A program made the translations under genes and the position numbers. From Trematomus loennbergii (taxonomy: Eukaryota > Chordata > Actinopteri > Perciformes > Nototheniidae): a DNA stretch of 64,000 bases. Below, one piece after another: positions 29,100 through 51,718 of the stretch (positions are counted from its first letter, which is position 1; each line of letters opens with the position of its first letter). The stretch spans positions 11,710,325-11,774,324 of the forward strand of contig JAAOOA010000033.1 in NCBI GenBank assembly GCA_012861695.1, in the 5' to 3' direction. The notes under the pieces were generated by a model. That model made no database searches. It was given only the letters and a program-made list of their open reading frames with translations, and was not told the origin of the DNA.

Positions 29100-32000
29100 A
29101 CTCTTAAGTAGTGGCAAATATGTATGTGTGTATATATGTATGCCTTTGGTCGTAGGCTATCACACATACAGTAGAGTCAAGTTAAATGATACTCAGTCAT
29201 TCCAATAAAGTATGTATCTATAGGCTACATATTTCATATTTCATGCTCAGCTCACACTTTTCCTGGCTTTTCCTCCCTGCCTCTCAGCCTCCTTCTGATA
29301 TTGAAGCTGAACAGTCCCTCCACTTTCCTTTGTAATGTGAGCTGTCAGATTATATATTTCCTCTCTGCCAGCCAAACAGTTTGACCAGAGGGCAGAGAAC
29401 GAGTCCAGATTGACAACACGCGCAGCTCAATATGCTGTAGCAACTGATTTGCCACTCTCCAGCTGACTGAATGATACATTCAGTGACTGCTCAGACTCTC
29501 ACACAGTCCTTTGTCTGACCAAAGCACAAAGATCCTTACACTTAAAACACAAATAAAAAAAAAAACATGTGTGAACACAATGAATACAACAATTTGCTCT
29601 TTGACATACGTTCTATTCTAGAAATGGTTTATCTTGTTTCCTTTTCTGTAAAGAACATACCAGTTATAATTGGATAAAATAAAAGTGCAATGACTGGTTG
29701 GATCTTCACACAAATTAGCATTTCTCAAAGCTAGGACACCCATTTATTTTATCTAGGTTTATCATGTTGTAATATCAATTATATTATATATATATTTTTT
29801 TAAAACAAAACACTTATTTCAGCACATGTCCATACTGCTGGCTAAAGAAAGCTCATATTTGAGGTGATTTATTTATTGTTGCTCTAAATAGTCTCTCGTC
29901 TCTTTCCATTTGCCAATCACCAGTCTGGAATGGTTTATTTAATAGCAAATTGAACACACTACCTCAAGCTACATCAGAGCCAATCTGGAAAGAGTGTGTC
30001 TCTATTTGGCTTTTGCTGTGCCTAATAAACAGCACCTTTGAATTGCTGACACATTTTGTTTATGTACAACTTAGCTTGAGTTTTACAGCAAAGGTTGAAA
30101 AAACAACACACAGTTAAAAAAAGCTTGGTCTCATTCTCCTGTGGGAGGTTCTGTTTTTCACATGTTTCACGGTCATTTCTCGGGAGTTACTATTGCTCCA
30201 ACATATTGAGTGACACTGTGCCCTTGGTGCTGAGTATTAGCAACCAAAGCATCTCAGCACCACAGGAACTATTTGCATCATCGAGTCACCGCTCTACCGT
30301 AAGTCGCTGACTATGGAGAGGGCTGTAATTCTGAGACCCAAAGGGAGTAACAACCCAACAGCTGCCTCAGGGAAGTTATCAGTCCGTGTTATTGTTTTCA
30401 AGCTCATCCCACATGATTTCCTCAGAGAACAGTATCAGTAAGGATGCATTCTGCTGACCTTTTTGTTTTAGCGCTTATGTTACAGGTGTCACTGATGCTA
30501 GCAGGGACCTCTGGTTTTCTCTTGAGCTGAGAATCCATCTGGTCCCAGTCCCTTTGCTGTTTGTTCGCCTGCTGGCGTGATGCACAATAGACTGTCGATT
30601 CAGATACTGTCATTTACAATTCACTCTTTAATTAGACTGAGTGTTTGTACCCGCGGGCTGGGTTTAATTGTCTTACGTTGTTATACAGTATTTAATTAAG
30701 GCTTTATATTTTATCTGTCTTGCAAGATGGAACAAGTGAAATAAATTATTATTAGTGGCAACGACAGATTGGCAATAAAATCATTAGGTTCATCTCACAG
30801 TACTATTACTTTATGGGATTGTTTGTTTTTACTTTCTTTATCTATTTTATATCATATTTACAAGATACATTGCAAAGATGTGACAAAATGATTTAGAGCA
30901 CAGATGATTTTGATGACCTTCATTTGATGTGCTTACTTTTGACAGCATCACCTACTCACGCTATAAAATAATATTCTCTGTGGTAGTTATAACAATGTAT
31001 TGTTTTTATAAAGGTAAAAAACAACCATTTTAGTTTATATGGTTTTGAATTCCTCTTATACACCATTTCTTTCTCTCACACATTTAGTTATACATGTAAA
31101 AGCATAACACTAAAAAGCTTTAAACATTGATGGTTAAGACGTGGAAACCTTTCAACAGCCAAATTACAATTCGAAGGAATTACTCGTGGATTACAAGTAT
31201 ATGCCAAACAATATGAAAAATATTAAGTTATTTTAATTATCCTTGAACCTTGTAGGAATGTAAGGTCAGACATATTGGACACTACAATTGTTTAAAACAT
31301 TTTTTTTTTAAATACTTTCTCCATTTTCCCATAGTACTTTAGAATTTAAAACAATCCTCACAGCTCTTAAACTATTGGACTGTTTGCATAACATAATGTG
31401 CAGATGGATTAAACTTGTTATTCTGTTGAGATTGAGACTTTACCCCAATCTTGTTCATTCTTTATGTAACACTTTTAGTTTGCAGGAGAATGAAGTGTGA
31501 TCTCTGGCCTCTCTCATTATCATGCAAAACAGTGGCATTATTCAAGTGCGCTGCATGCCGATGTGAGATCTCAGTGATGGATACTATTTCATATGAATTA
31601 GTCACTGCACTTCAAGTGAATTACTTACAGCTGGGTGGAAGGCGATGGTTGCTTATTACTCATGATAGCGATGCTGCAGTTTGTTTGCTTCAACACACTC
31701 CGTGCTCACTCATCTGCATTCATTGTCTACATGTTAAACGTTTGTCTGAGCAAGTGATTAGAGGCTTGGTGTCTTACTAAAGGGCACGTTATTGAACATC
31801 TGTTAATCGGACTGGTCAAAGCCGTGACCTTACTGTGACAAATGGCTCTCCAACCACTGAATGAATACTGCTTCTCCACACAGCTCACTGCAAACAAGTG
31901 TTTGTGGCAGACCCTTAGGACTTTACAACGATCCACATGTGTGTGAGTGTGTGTGCATATAATTAATAGCTAAACTGTTAATTGGCCTCATAATCATTGT

Positions 32001-32865
32001 TTTTTATAACTTGGCCTAATTCTAATGCAAGAAGGCAACTGGTTGTAATCCCCAGGTTTAACGAGGGATGCTTGTAGTGTTCACAAACCGTGTCAAGGAA
32101 ACTTTTTTTGTGCTCACAACTCAGGAAAATGTTGTAAACAATACAACGGTGAAGTTCTCACTGCATGTGTGTACAGGTGCTGCTTCAAATGCTTGATTTA
32201 ATTAAATTCTGAATTGTAATCCCTATTATTGAAGGCTGTTGGTTACCAGAGAACACAATATACTGCTGTGTATTTGGATGGGTGAAGATTTGTTTTTGCA
32301 CACAGAACTGTGATTGCAAATTAATCGTTCAACATTCTATTCTCTCTGTGCCATCAGTGGTGAATAGTTTTGAGGATGACAGTTGTATTTACACATTATT
32401 GTCTTTGCCAATAGCATGCCTTTCTCTGTGTGTTATAAGTTGTCCAGTGTTAGACTTTGATTATCATTTTAATTGAATTGAGATAGCCCAAAGTAAAACA
32501 ATTGTGGTGCTGCAACAGACAGAATAACTCTCAGATCTGTGTTTAAGGGAAAGGAAAAAGAAAGAAATACAAGAGGGAAAGGCTCAACTAAAGACACAAA
32601 GACATGCAATGTCCTCACTTTATGAGCAGATTACACAGAAGTAATTGTATTATAATTAAATTGAATTATAATATAGAGAAAGAGAATAATAACACGTATC
32701 CATAATGCCTTAGTTATTAAGTGTACTTTGTCTATAAGTGTTACTGGTATAGCAAGTTAGAAAAGTGCTGTAGTTGCACATACTAAATAAAATATTCTAT
32801 AAGTATTCTCAGTAGAAGTAATATTTAATGACATCATTATCAGCATTGAGAAATTCATATATACC
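29100..32865. other. Intron segment, nothing recognised
   Basis: AT-rich intron. ORFs of 63-109 codons (for example at 31451) have no domain, and no repeat termini were identified. Confidence 0.55.
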
Positions 32866-33010
32866 CTTGAATAATAATAATAATAATAATAATCCTTATA
32901 ATAATAACAATAACAATACTAATGATAACAATAATAATAGTAGTAATAATAACAATTACTATTAATTATACAACAAATATAAAAAGAACAATAACAATAA
33001 TAAGTATAAT
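32866..33010. repeat. Imperfect (AAT)n/(AATAAC)n low-complexity block
   Basis: ATAATAATAATAATAAT followed by mixed AAT, AAC and AGT triplets for about 145 bases. Confidence 0.9.
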
Positions 33011-36000
33011 ACTGTAATAATACTTTGCAAGTTAATTGATTAATTCACCCATTAAAACACATCCTGAGCACACAAGTATTTGATGCTACTGTTTAAAACC
33101 AGCTAACAAGTTGTTTTCCATGGGAGTTTCCAGCAGTGTAAAAACAAACATAAGAATAGGATAAGGCCAGATGATAACAGCTGCTCACTGTGAGTGTGAA
33201 CACTTCAAATGTTTTAATGGCCCTGTTATTCAGTTAGATTTAGTCATATCTGTTGTGGACAGAGCTGGCGTCTGCTCCCTTATCTGTGCGAGACGCAAGA
33301 TGCTATTCTCCTCAGGTCCCCCTCTTGCTCTGCGTGTAAGCTCCGGTTCACCGGCAGAGAGGACGGTAATTGAAATCCTGAGTGGCAGGTCACTTTCATA
33401 GCAAACAAACACTGCATACTTTATCTTCAGTAATTGCTTTTGAAGAGAGTCGCTACATCAGTAGTCTGCGAAAAATGCAAACACTATTGCAAAAGTGCAC
33501 ACACGCTAAACACACATTTAAAAAACTAAAACCCAAACGCAGCTCTTTCCTGCAGGGTCATTTGCTATGGAACACTGCTCTGGTGGTTGGCTTGGGAGAT
33601 TTCATTGAAAGGGCAAATACACCCATCGTCCCGTGACTGACACGCAACCCTGCACGCTAGTGTCCTTGCCCCTGAGCCGGCTTCCATCTCTGCCTTCTTT
33701 TTAGCGCAAACGAAGCAATGAAGCAGCCATCCCTGCAGCTATACAGTGTCTCTCTCAGCCTCTTCACTTGTTTGTCCCCGAGACCCAACCTAGCTTCGGA
33801 GCCCTCCACTCTTTCATCTCCTTACCCCTCTGCTCCTTTCCTTTATCCCTTTCACTTTCCTACTCCTCCTCCCTCTGTCCTCACTAGTTATCCACTCCAC
33901 TCTTCATCCCCGAGGCTCCATCCCACATGTCCATGTTCTCCTTTTCTTTCTCCTATCGCCTCTTAACCCAGCCATCCCACATCAGTCCTTCTTCTCTCGT
34001 TGCTTTTTGTTTTATTAGAGGAGGTTAAAGTTAGCTAATAGGCTAACTTTAAAGAAAGCCCAGTCTAATAGCAACCAATGGTTTCTTCATTTATTCAGGG
34101 TTTGCTTTCTCCTGTGGCTTTTTAATCAGGCTTTGGTCTTATACAGGAAAAGCACATTTCTTACTACACCCATTGCGATTGTTTCTGCCTTAAGAAAAGC
34201 CCTGCCTTTAGGAAATGTTTGTATTACTAAAACTTGAGTCTGCCTCAAGAAATCTTCCTCACTTTGATTTTCTCTCTGCTTTTTTGCATCCACTTTCTGC
34301 TGTAGGTCTCTACCTCTGTCACCCCATCCTTTACTCCCATCTCTACTATTCTCTTCTACTCCTCACACCCTCTGTTGTAAGTCAGTGCATTGAGTGGTCC
34401 CTCCGTCCCTCGTGCTCCGACCTCTTAATATAACTGTCCCTCTGTAACATCCCAAACTGTCCTTGTCTTTGACGGCGATTCAGGCCACTGCGTTGCTTCC
34501 CCAAAAAGGTTCACAGCTGAAGGGAAGAGACAGAGTGTCATTAACCACATATTAAATTATTACACTGAATATTAATAATCCTGTGAACCAGCAGAGCAGC
34601 TCCGTTGTATCACTCAAAGGCACCTTTCATTTCATTTTTAATTGTAAAGCCTTTTTTTAAATATGTCACATTTGATACATCGTTTGTGAACTAAAATGCA
34701 TTATATTGTCTATTTTATTACCAAAATACTGCAAGGTAGTTGGTTACTGGTGTTCGTTTCCTTGTTTTTTTTAAGTCCGTTTCATCCTTCCAAACGTTAT
34801 AATATAACTATAACGATGCTATAAGGATGCACACTTTCTGTAGCGTTGCTCTTATTAGCTGTATTCTCCTTGAGTGGATTGTTGGTGAGCACACCAGTGC
34901 CTTGTTAAATTAGCAGTAAGGTTTGGGATCACTGGTATATTTAATGACACCACTGCAAATGTTGCCAATGCACCGTGGACACGCTAGGGTCATGGTTTAT
35001 TTTGTATTAGTGTGTCAATTATTTCTGGAATGAAAGTTGCTTTAATTAGGTATTTGAAGATTGTAACAACCCCCAATTATGAATTGCATATTAAATTCAA
35101 ATTGAATCTGTGGTTGTATATGAATTCACCTGCATCCCTGACTTGTGGTTCTGTTTTCCAATATATGAGTAATGGAATGTATATCTACACACCCCTGATA
35201 ATTACATTACCACTGCATTATCCCCTTTTTAAATTGCATTCACTGTGTGATGGCTACTTCTTCAGTAAGACAGTTTTAGTTTTTTTTCCGAAAGGCAGTA
35301 ATCTGACGTGCGGTTTTCACAGTATTTATTTATCATCTGTGATGTGGTCAGTAGGGGAGCAGTGCTACTGACTGAATGCACAATATGCTTAATTGCTCAA
35401 ACAGGTGCTTGCCACTGAGGCAGGATTGATGCCTCGAGAGCACACAATTAATTGAAGCCCATTATCAATAACATGCAGCGAATCATCCCTTAGATCTTTC
35501 TCTGATTTAATTTAGCAACACACAAGGATCAACAGTGTTAATTAGAGATTTACAAGAAGGTAGGGACATCGGAAAATAAATGTGAGCATCTGGTGTGATT
35601 AATCTATCCCATGCTTTTCCCAACTACTCCATACACCTTTACTCACTTCCTGGTCTCTGGCTGAGGCCTAAATGAGCTATTCATATCACATTAACAGGTC
35701 ATATATTTGAGCCATGATAGTGATGGTGATGCAGGTCTGAATACAAAATGAGGTGATGCCGTCCTCTGTCCTATAGCTAATTACATGTTTGCACTGACCT
35801 TGTGTAGAATGGGTAAACCTTAACTGATATGCACAAATGGGAAACATGCAGTCAGCTGATGGACTTGCACACACATCTGCATATCAATGCCTGAACACAC
35901 TTGCTCGACTACACCATTTTTCTAATGTGATTACCTCGCTAGACATTTATAGACCCAGTTAATCTAACAGCAAGAGCGGGCACCATTCCATATATTTGTG

Positions 36001-36802
36001 TTTAATTCCAATTAAACCTGGGCTGTGGACAAACTCATTTTCTAAACCAATTACTCTGGAAGGAGATAAAGTGCAGAAGCAACCTTTGATCAACCTTTTT
36101 CTCCATAAAATCTCTAACCAAAATAAAAACCATATATACAAATCTCCTGGTAAGCCTAGCGACATGGCAGCGTGGATGCAATAAACTGCTGCTGACATTT
36201 GTCAGATTTATGTGTGGGAAGTGCAGCTCTGCCTGACAGCCTGCAGTCACTCTGTCTTAGGCTTAAACCGTAAAGAGGTAAAGCTAGTGCTCTCCAGGCC
36301 TTATATTAGCAGCTCCTCAATATGATGTGGGATGGCACAGTGAGCCTTTCTTAGATAACTCTCATCTCTGAGCAATAGGGTCCTGTGTTCAACTTTTTCT
36401 CGTGTTACCTTGGATTTCTCAGGGTCCATGAATGTGAGGATACCAGACATTTAGTAGACAATACCAATATCAATTTGATACCATGGTAAAAAAACTAACC
36501 AAAACAATAAATCCCATTTTCTCATCAATGTTTGCTTTCTGGTTTCTGTTAGAGAGTTAAACGCAGCATATCTGTTTCATATTGCTGGGAAGGCAAATAT
36601 ATTGAAAATCAGTTTGTTTCTCAAATGTAACCAAACAGCATATCATGATAGCTTTATAACTTACCTTTTGTGTTCTATTTTGACAACAGAGCACCTTTTA
36701 GTTCTGGCGTTTACTTTACTTACTGTAGAAAGACAACGGTCACACTTTCCGAATTTTGGCATTGGTTTAGTAATCAAATATTGGCTTCCGTTCCTTTTTA
36801 TT
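33011..36802. other. Intron segment, no gene seen
   Basis: The segment holds a C/T-rich stretch (about 33740-33970) whose 82-codon Ser/Pro-rich ORF is a composition effect. It also has a short inverted repeat at 34025-34052 and a GC-richer patch near 33260-33390. No exon was seen. Confidence 0.55.
34025..34052. repeat. 11-bp perfect inverted repeat with 6-base loop
   Basis: TTAAAGTTAGC and GCTAACTTTAA are separated by TAATAG. It would form a small hairpin. No further context gives it a function. Confidence 0.8.
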
Positions 36803-36890
36803 TTTTTTATTTATTTTTTAGCCTTTATTTATACAGGTGTAAAATCTCATTGAGACACAAGGTCTCATTTTCAAGAGAGACCTGTCCTTT
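36803..36890 (-). repeat. Probable LINE 3' tail, minus strand
   Basis: Read on the minus strand it contains CAGGTCTCTCTTGAAAATGA, GACCTTGTGTCTCAATGAGA and TATAAATAAAGGCTAAAAAA. This resembles recalled 3' ends of fish non-LTR elements. The element body upstream on the minus strand (up to about 37600) is not identifiable from short, domain-less ORFs. Confidence 0.45.
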
Positions 36891-44477
<7,587 letters not shown>

Positions 44478-44514
44478 GTGTGTGTGTGTGTGTGTGTGTA
44501 GTGTGTGTGTGTGT

Positions 44515-44592
<78 letters not shown>

Positions 44593-44630
44593 TGTGTGTG
44601 TGTGTGTGTGGTGTGTTTGTGTATGTGTTT
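44478..44630. repeat. (TG)n microsatellite
   Basis: About 150 bases of TG with four short interruptions (TAG near 44500, and three GG sites). Confidence 0.97.
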
Positions 44631-47600
44631 TCATGGGTCTGATTTCTACCATCTTCAGTCTCTCATCTGCTCAAGTGGCACTCCATCAAAAGCAAACAAA
44701 CAAAAGCTGATTTATCATATTTCTCATCTCACGCAGGCCCAAACCTGTACACATTGTTGCACATTTCCATTTTGACAACAAATGTAATAAAAGTCACAGT
44801 TTTGTTCAGTTTTATTTTGTCCTTTTGAATCAAACCTTAATTCTTTTGTGGTGGAAATTATCTGGATGTAGCTTAAAAGAAACCCATTGAATTGTTCCGA
44901 TCCTGAATATGGTGTCTAGTAGTTTGTCCTAACACAGTACATTTGACTTTTTAATCAAACATTTAACAAAGTATTTCGTATAGCAGGAAACTATTTTTGA
45001 GGGATTATAGATATAAAAGGGAGCATGCACGGCTAATTTAATGTCTGCATTCTTAATAGCTCTTTTGAACCTGGACAATTTCTCTTTTTAACCTTTATTT
45101 ATTATCACACTCCCCCTTGGGACGAGTACGTACAATCAAATAAACGGCTTCAGTGGAACGGGTGGGTGGTTAAACGCCTTGCACAAGGACACCTTGACAG
45201 CACTGGTTGAATAAAGGGGGGGGGGGGGGGGGGGGCTATTACTCATAATGTCCTGCAACTATCAAGCTTTTTTTTCCTCCTCTATCCAGGGAATTTCAAC
45301 AGAAAATCATGTCATCGCAATCTCGTTTTCTTTCGGTTTGCTGTTCACATTTCCCCAACCAGGTTTGGGATTTGCACCCTCAGCCTTGTTTGTTTAGCTT
45401 TAAGCCTCCTGGATAAAGCTTTGACTGTCTTTTTACTTGAATGTGAGGACAGTACGTTTATAAAAACAAAAATAGGTTTGATATGGAAAGATTCACACAC
45501 ATATTGAGGGTCCAGGAGGGACATTTGAGTCCAAATGGGAAAAATGGGTTGAACATAAAAGAAAAATGAACGACACCACGAGTTTAGAGTTGGAAGCAGA
45601 CCATGATGTTTCATTAATAGGATAGAAAGCTTCCATGTCACTGTTGTTGTTTGCTTGTTTTTATTATTATTTGTATTTGTACTTTCTTCTTTTTTCAATG
45701 GGTCTTTAATTCAATTGTATACTGAACTATATGTGGTTTTGTATGTTTATAAAAATGTCAATGCAAATGTAAGTGAAAAAAACAAAAATAGGATGATTTT
45801 TAGGCTGAATCACTCTAACTCACCTCTGCTAATGTTGCTACAAGCACAGCAATACATCATACCACCCCGACCTGTAACACGTATTAACCAGACATATGTT
45901 TACCCTCCCTCTGGTTATGAGGAGGAATCTTTCATTTTTGTGAGGAGCTGAACATTGCAACAGGTGTTACAGGTCCAGTCCTTGATCCCGTTGTGAACAA
46001 TATGCCCTTGTTGATGCATTCAAGGACACTTTTAATTTGCCTTAAGAGAGTGCAGCAGAAGAGAAAACAATGTTGTAGTTTGTCTTATGTGTTTGATTCT
46101 TCAGTTGGCAGTTTACCTGTGTCCTTGAATGCATCATTGATGCGTTTTAAAACAGTTCCTACTTGCTGGAGCATTACTAGACAATGACTATGTAACTTTG
46201 AAAAGAAAATAGTTTCTACAAGGTGATTTTCATACTGCATTGAACTGAAACAAATAGCTACATGCAAGGTATGGAAATCAATCTAAAAACGACTGGTATA
46301 CTTTTAAAAATAGCCGAAGGTAATATGAAATATAAATCATTTGAAGTCAATGAGCTAAAACACAGGTGTAGTCTTTTAAGGCTGGTTGAAAGTGAAATGA
46401 GGGCCCCGGGAACTCTTGACAATGACTGACATTTAATTGTGTTCTGATGGTGGAAGATTTTTGTGGTGATGCAATTTTAATGTAAGTATACTTTGGAGGG
46501 TGTTGAGATTTGGCAGATCAGTGCAGGTTGTTGCCAAGATGACATGAGCTTAAGATTCACACTACACTTGAAATGGTGCATATGAAAATGAAGCCTTTAA
46601 ATCTTGTTGAATAGCATCCACCAGTCTATTTATTCTAGTTTTACAGTACAGTTTAACAGTAGATGTTAGTGGAGTTCAATCAACTTCCTACAATTGTAAA
46701 TTACTTTCAACCACGACAGATTGTTGCAGGATGTATAATCTTTTTTAGATCACAGTTGACAATATTTTATAATGACAAAGAGTTTGATTTCCCCTGTCGC
46801 TTAACGTCTCAAAATGCACATGACTATCAAAAGGCACTTAAACCCCTCCATGCAAACTCAGGATACAGCTATATATTTGCATGTTTTACAGACCACTATC
46901 AAGATTACTATTCTATCAGAAGTCACTTACATTCAAACCTGAGTTTGTTATTTCTAACTTTAGATGTCATTAAAAAGAATACATATTAGTCAAAATGCTT
47001 TATAGCACATTTTAAAATAGGTTAGTATTGACCCACAATTGCCACTACATTGCACTGAACTTGACACTGTATTCTTTTCTCTGTTTGTGGTGCTTGACAC
47101 TCTTTCTCTTTGTCATTTTTACCATCATGACTCTATCTGCTCCCTCCAGCAACCAGTTCTTGTATTCATTGCAAACAAAACGCTGCAGAAAAATGCAATC
47201 AAACGCATAATTTCCTGTGGCAGCTATTATTCCTTGGAGAGTGCGCGGAGAGAAATGCAAAATATGAAATGGCTGAGTGGAGTCTGAATAATTGTCAGAG
47301 GATGATGGAGATTAGCAATGATAACATGTGCTCTAGTTCTTCCTAACATCCCTGAGATAACAGCAGGGAATCTCATGTTTATTGATAAGAAAAGGTCTAG
47401 TTTATATGTAAGTCTCATATGGTCACCGATTGGTTTTCCAGATCTAACCTTTCTTGTCCTGGAACACCTGTTTCCTGACACTGACAATATTGCCTCCTCT
47501 TGATCTCAGCCCTGGCTGTGTGTGTCTGTGTGTGTAAGACACCTGTGTCTGTCATTTCTAATGAGGCAAGAGTGAAGTACATATTCTACAGTGTTGTTAC

Positions 47601-48817
47601 TGTTCCCTCCTTTAGCTACCACTGTCGACAATCCACTCATTTAGACGGAGAGGCTTCTCAGCAGGAACCTAAATTGATATGCAACTAAATTACACATTTG
47701 ACTTCACATCTCATGTAAAATGCGTTTCGGTAGGCAGAAGTCTTCCAATTAGGTTTTAACTCGTGTCAGCAAGATTTTTAGTGATCTTAGGAAATAAGAT
47801 TTTCTCACGTTTCTTGAACTCAACGTTTTTTTCTCACTTCCTCATTTGCCTCATCTCACAAGTCTTTTACTCTAATCTTAAAATGTTAAGTCTGTCCAAC
47901 TGTGAATTTTACTTCTTTGATTTCATCTACTGTAGCATACCAAATGCCGGGCACTCTGCGTAGCCCTTTCATATACTGTATAATGGAAACCTCACACAAC
48001 ATTGGGATATAACTCAGTACATCTGTCCAGAGTATGATATGCATTAACACAAATTAGCATCATTTAACTAATCAGTTAATTAAATTGAGAGCATGTAAAA
48101 ATGAATAACATATTTTTTGAGCAAAAACATCATAAATACTAAACTGAGATAAGTAGCTTTTATGGGCACCTGAAACTAGATCTTGTAAGATTAAGACTCT
48201 AATTTGATTAGTGTTGGATGGAGTCTTGGATTAACATAATCTATTAATGTATTTTTGTGTACAATACAGTGGGAATTAGATCAAATTCAGTTTAGCGCTT
48301 TAATTAAGTTTTGGGTATTTAATTAAAATCTATGATGAAGAAGGATGCTGCTGAGGCCTTTGCTGAAGACCTTTAGTACTGTGTGTGCACAGCCTTATAT
48401 GGCAGGTCATACCCACCTCATTGAGTCCTGTGAACACATAATTGTTGATATGTACTTGTGTCTTCCTCCCGAGACGATGGCAGTTAATCCACTGTTTGGA
48501 ATACTAATTGCTTAGATTTTCCCTCTTCATTATTCATTAATTGCTCCCTGTCGATTAATTATTTCAGATGATGCTAAACTCCCGAGACACAAGAATTTGC
48601 TGTACATGCACATCATGCATCTGTATATGGACACTAAAGCAACTTCAAATACAACGCTGCTGAAGTGTGAGTCACTGTAGGTGCCAACGTGCCCCTGACC
48701 ACTTCAATGAGACCTCTTTCCATAGTTTCTCTCTGCCTGTAGGTTCACTGAGAGTCGGGTATAATTCCCTAAATGAAACACCTTAATAACGAGATGACTA
48801 AATCCTGCATATGGTTG
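44631..48817. other. Intron segment, no gene seen
   Basis: A G20 run lies at 45216-45235, preceded by a short decayed repeat-like stretch (GCCTTGCACAAGGACACCTT). The 117-codon minus-strand ORF at 45345-45698 is Lys/Asn-rich with no domain. Confidence 0.55.
45216..45235 (+). repeat. G20 homopolymer
   Basis: Twenty consecutive G. Exact length may be an assembly estimate. Confidence 0.85.
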
Positions 48818-48975
48818 TAGAGAGAGTACTCAGATCCTGTACTTAAGAAGGAATACCATGATGAAAAAAAAAAACATTACAAGACAATTCCCTATATTTA
48901 AAGTTTTGATTAAGTAAAAGTAAACATCAAAGTAGAAAACAAAATATACAAAGTCATCCAAAGTCAAGGTAGTTA
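48818..48975 (-). repeat. Degenerate dispersed repeat (AGTACTCAGATC type)
   Basis: It starts AGAGAGTACTCAGATCCTGT followed by ACTTAAG and TTAAGTAAAAGTAAACATCAA. This matches the recalled pattern of a common fish repeat built of CAAGTAAAAGTAC motifs. The block at 19574-19705 is related, in the opposite orientation. Confidence 0.5.
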
Positions 48976-51718
48976 TTATAAAAAAGTGTTGGGTTTCAGA
49001 AAAGGAAAGCATTATGTAAGCATGGAAAAAGAAAAATAAGGAAAGAATAAAGAATGGATGGGAGAAATGAAGGATATAGGAAGTAAGGGAAGGAAAATGT
49101 AACATGATGCTGCATATTATTATTATTATTATTATTTACATTATAAATCCATCTATCAAACCTGCTTGTTTTGTCCGACCAAAGCTATGCAATGTAAACT
49201 GCAACATAAGTGAAATTGTCTCATTAACATTGCTCTTTTGACATTAGTCTAGAAATATTACGCTAACCCAACCTCTTTCATCTTGCACATGGCGTTTGTA
49301 ATTAAAGAAGGTACAGTGCTGAACTGTGTTTCCCTAATGCTCTCAAATTAGTCACTGCTACAAGCAGCAGTTCTCCAGGGTACACAGTGTTACTCCATAC
49401 ATGTGACCGACTAGCCTAAATCTGCTCTACTGCTTCCCATATTTTAAATATACCCTGCCACTTAATTCTCCCCTTGAGCTATTTGTTAATACTTTTTTAT
49501 TTTGTACTAATGAGTGTGAAAAGCAAAAGCCTGCATATAGAAAGGACATTTCTTTCAAATGTCATTCTGATACAGTAAGAATGTCGCAGCAGCAGTGACA
49601 ATGAAGAACAAAGAACATTAAGAACAAAGCTTTACATACTCTCTCAGTCTGTTCCTCTGTCTCAAATATATTATCATATATTCTGAGGTGTATGAGAAGG
49701 AAAGAAACCACTTCATTACTTTAACAGAGTGGCAATTCATATGAGAATAAGCCAACACATTGGAGCTCTAAGACAGCTCGTCTTGAATGTTTGTGTGTGA
49801 GTGACAGTCTTTGGCATGAGGGGAAGGAAATGGAAGCTAGGCCCAGGATCCTGAGAGGGGCAGAGAGCCAATGGGTATTTAAATAGCTGTATATCCAGGG
49901 CTTTGAAACATGTCATTCCAGTTGACAAGCTGCTGACTGAAGACTCGCTCCCCCTGTTATGAAATTGATATGTTGGAAAACCCTTCAGCCCTTATAGGGG
50001 TTCTGTATGCATTTATAAAGAGCACTGTTAGGAAAGGGTTGAATGGGGAATAAAGAATGAAATATCACAGACCAAAAGCCAGTTTTTGAAGGAGTTGAAA
50101 TATTTGTTACTGCCAAGCCACATGATTAATATATTTGAAGTACTGGGATTATTTCTGTTAATATTAAAGTGGCAGAAAAGTCAAGATAACTTATTATCAA
50201 AGTTGTTTTGTTTGTCTTTTACCTTTGGTTTGACAATTTTCCCCATTGGTGGCAGATGTGTGTGACCCAGATATGAACTGAGGAGGTAAGATGCAAATAG
50301 GAAAGCCATGTCTATGGAAACCAGGCAGGGAACACATAAATAAATGTGTTTGTGTTGTGTTAATGTTCCCCTTCATTAGTTCTCTTGTGTGGATAATGGC
50401 CTGCTCTGCTACTAGTTCTACCTGCTGGCAGAAAAGGTTTCCAGTTGTAAACCTCAAATGAGTCAATATCAGTCCACTGCTGTCAATGTACCCTGGGGCA
50501 AACCATTTGTTATGCAGTGCAATCAACTGCATTTTGACTTCTGGTTCTGTTTGATTTATTCATTTTCTTTACAAGAAAAATATGCTATGGGACACCATTT
50601 TGTCAGAACGGTAAGTCACAAGATTTTGGAAGTTTCAAGACTTTAAACAATGAGTTGGCATAAGATGCTATTAGAACATAACATTTCCAACACTTCTCAA
50701 ATGATGGTGCAATCAGCCGTCCCCAATGACCTATAAATGAACTGAAAGAATGAAAGAAATGGACATCGTATCTTAACCTGTGTGTACCAGCAAGTAAATG
50801 ACTGTACTGTAATTATTGTGAGGGAAAGAAATGGCTGCATTATCAACGGATTGCATTGTCTATCATTAGCTGTAAGAAAAACATACTCATAATAATTGAG
50901 GGCTGTCATCAACGTTAAATTACCTTCCTATGTTTGCTTTGTTTAATGGAAACTAAGATATCATGGCTATTGCATGATTGTAAAGACACCAGAGTATGTA
51001 ATTCACCTTTCATGCATTGCCAGATTTTAAATATGGTAAATCAAATACAAGTCACACACTCAGTGTATAAGGCATTTTTTCTGCTGGAATATGTGGCCAC
51101 CTCTTGCAGGAAAATCTTCCATAACCCCCCCCTACTTTTCAAAGCTTCCCTCGCTTTGACAAAAAACATCTTAAAAAAGAATCCAGTCAACTCAACGCAT
51201 GAATGATATAGCACTTTAGTGTTCACAGTTAGTTGCACTTTCAGCATCGGTTGATATGTAGTTAGATGTTGCAGCTGCTATTTTAATGCGATGAAAAATA
51301 ATCTTCTGTCAAAAGAGACACCCACACAAAATACTTCAGCCTTTGCCACTGAAGCACAGTTGTGACCTATAGAGAAAAAAATAAAGAATGAAAGATGAAG
51401 AGTCTTCTTGAGGCATCCGTTCCCAGACAGAATTTAGATGAAAGATCAAATGCAGATAAAAGGGATGAATCTCTTTCCCTTTGACTGAGGGAAAAGAATA
51501 AAAGCCGTGTTCTCAGCGTAAATCCCTGTCTTCCTTTTGTTCCTTTTTTGTTGTTTATCAAGTGAAAAAAAAAAACTAGTTTTTTTCCATTTTTAAAGAA
51601 ACTGCAAGGATGCTGTTATTTATCAAGTCATAATCATTTGAAGAGTTTCTACTTTTTCCTTGCTGCAACAGTTTGTTCCTTAGTTATCCTCAGACTTCTA
51701 TGGAACCGTTTCCTGTAC
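48976..51718. other. Intron segment, nothing recognised
   Basis: AT-rich intron with an ATT run at about 49113-49136. The 111-codon minus-strand ORF at 50197-50532 has no recognisable domain. Confidence 0.55.

Noticed and set aside
33718..33966. Ser/Pro-rich 82-codon ORF
   Set aside because: It arises from a C/T-rich stretch; no signal peptide, domain or splice context.
48860..49136. CRISPR-like or tandem array structures in AT-rich intron
   Set aside because: Only microsatellites and degenerate repeats are present; no regularly spaced direct repeats with unique spacers occur anywhere in the window.
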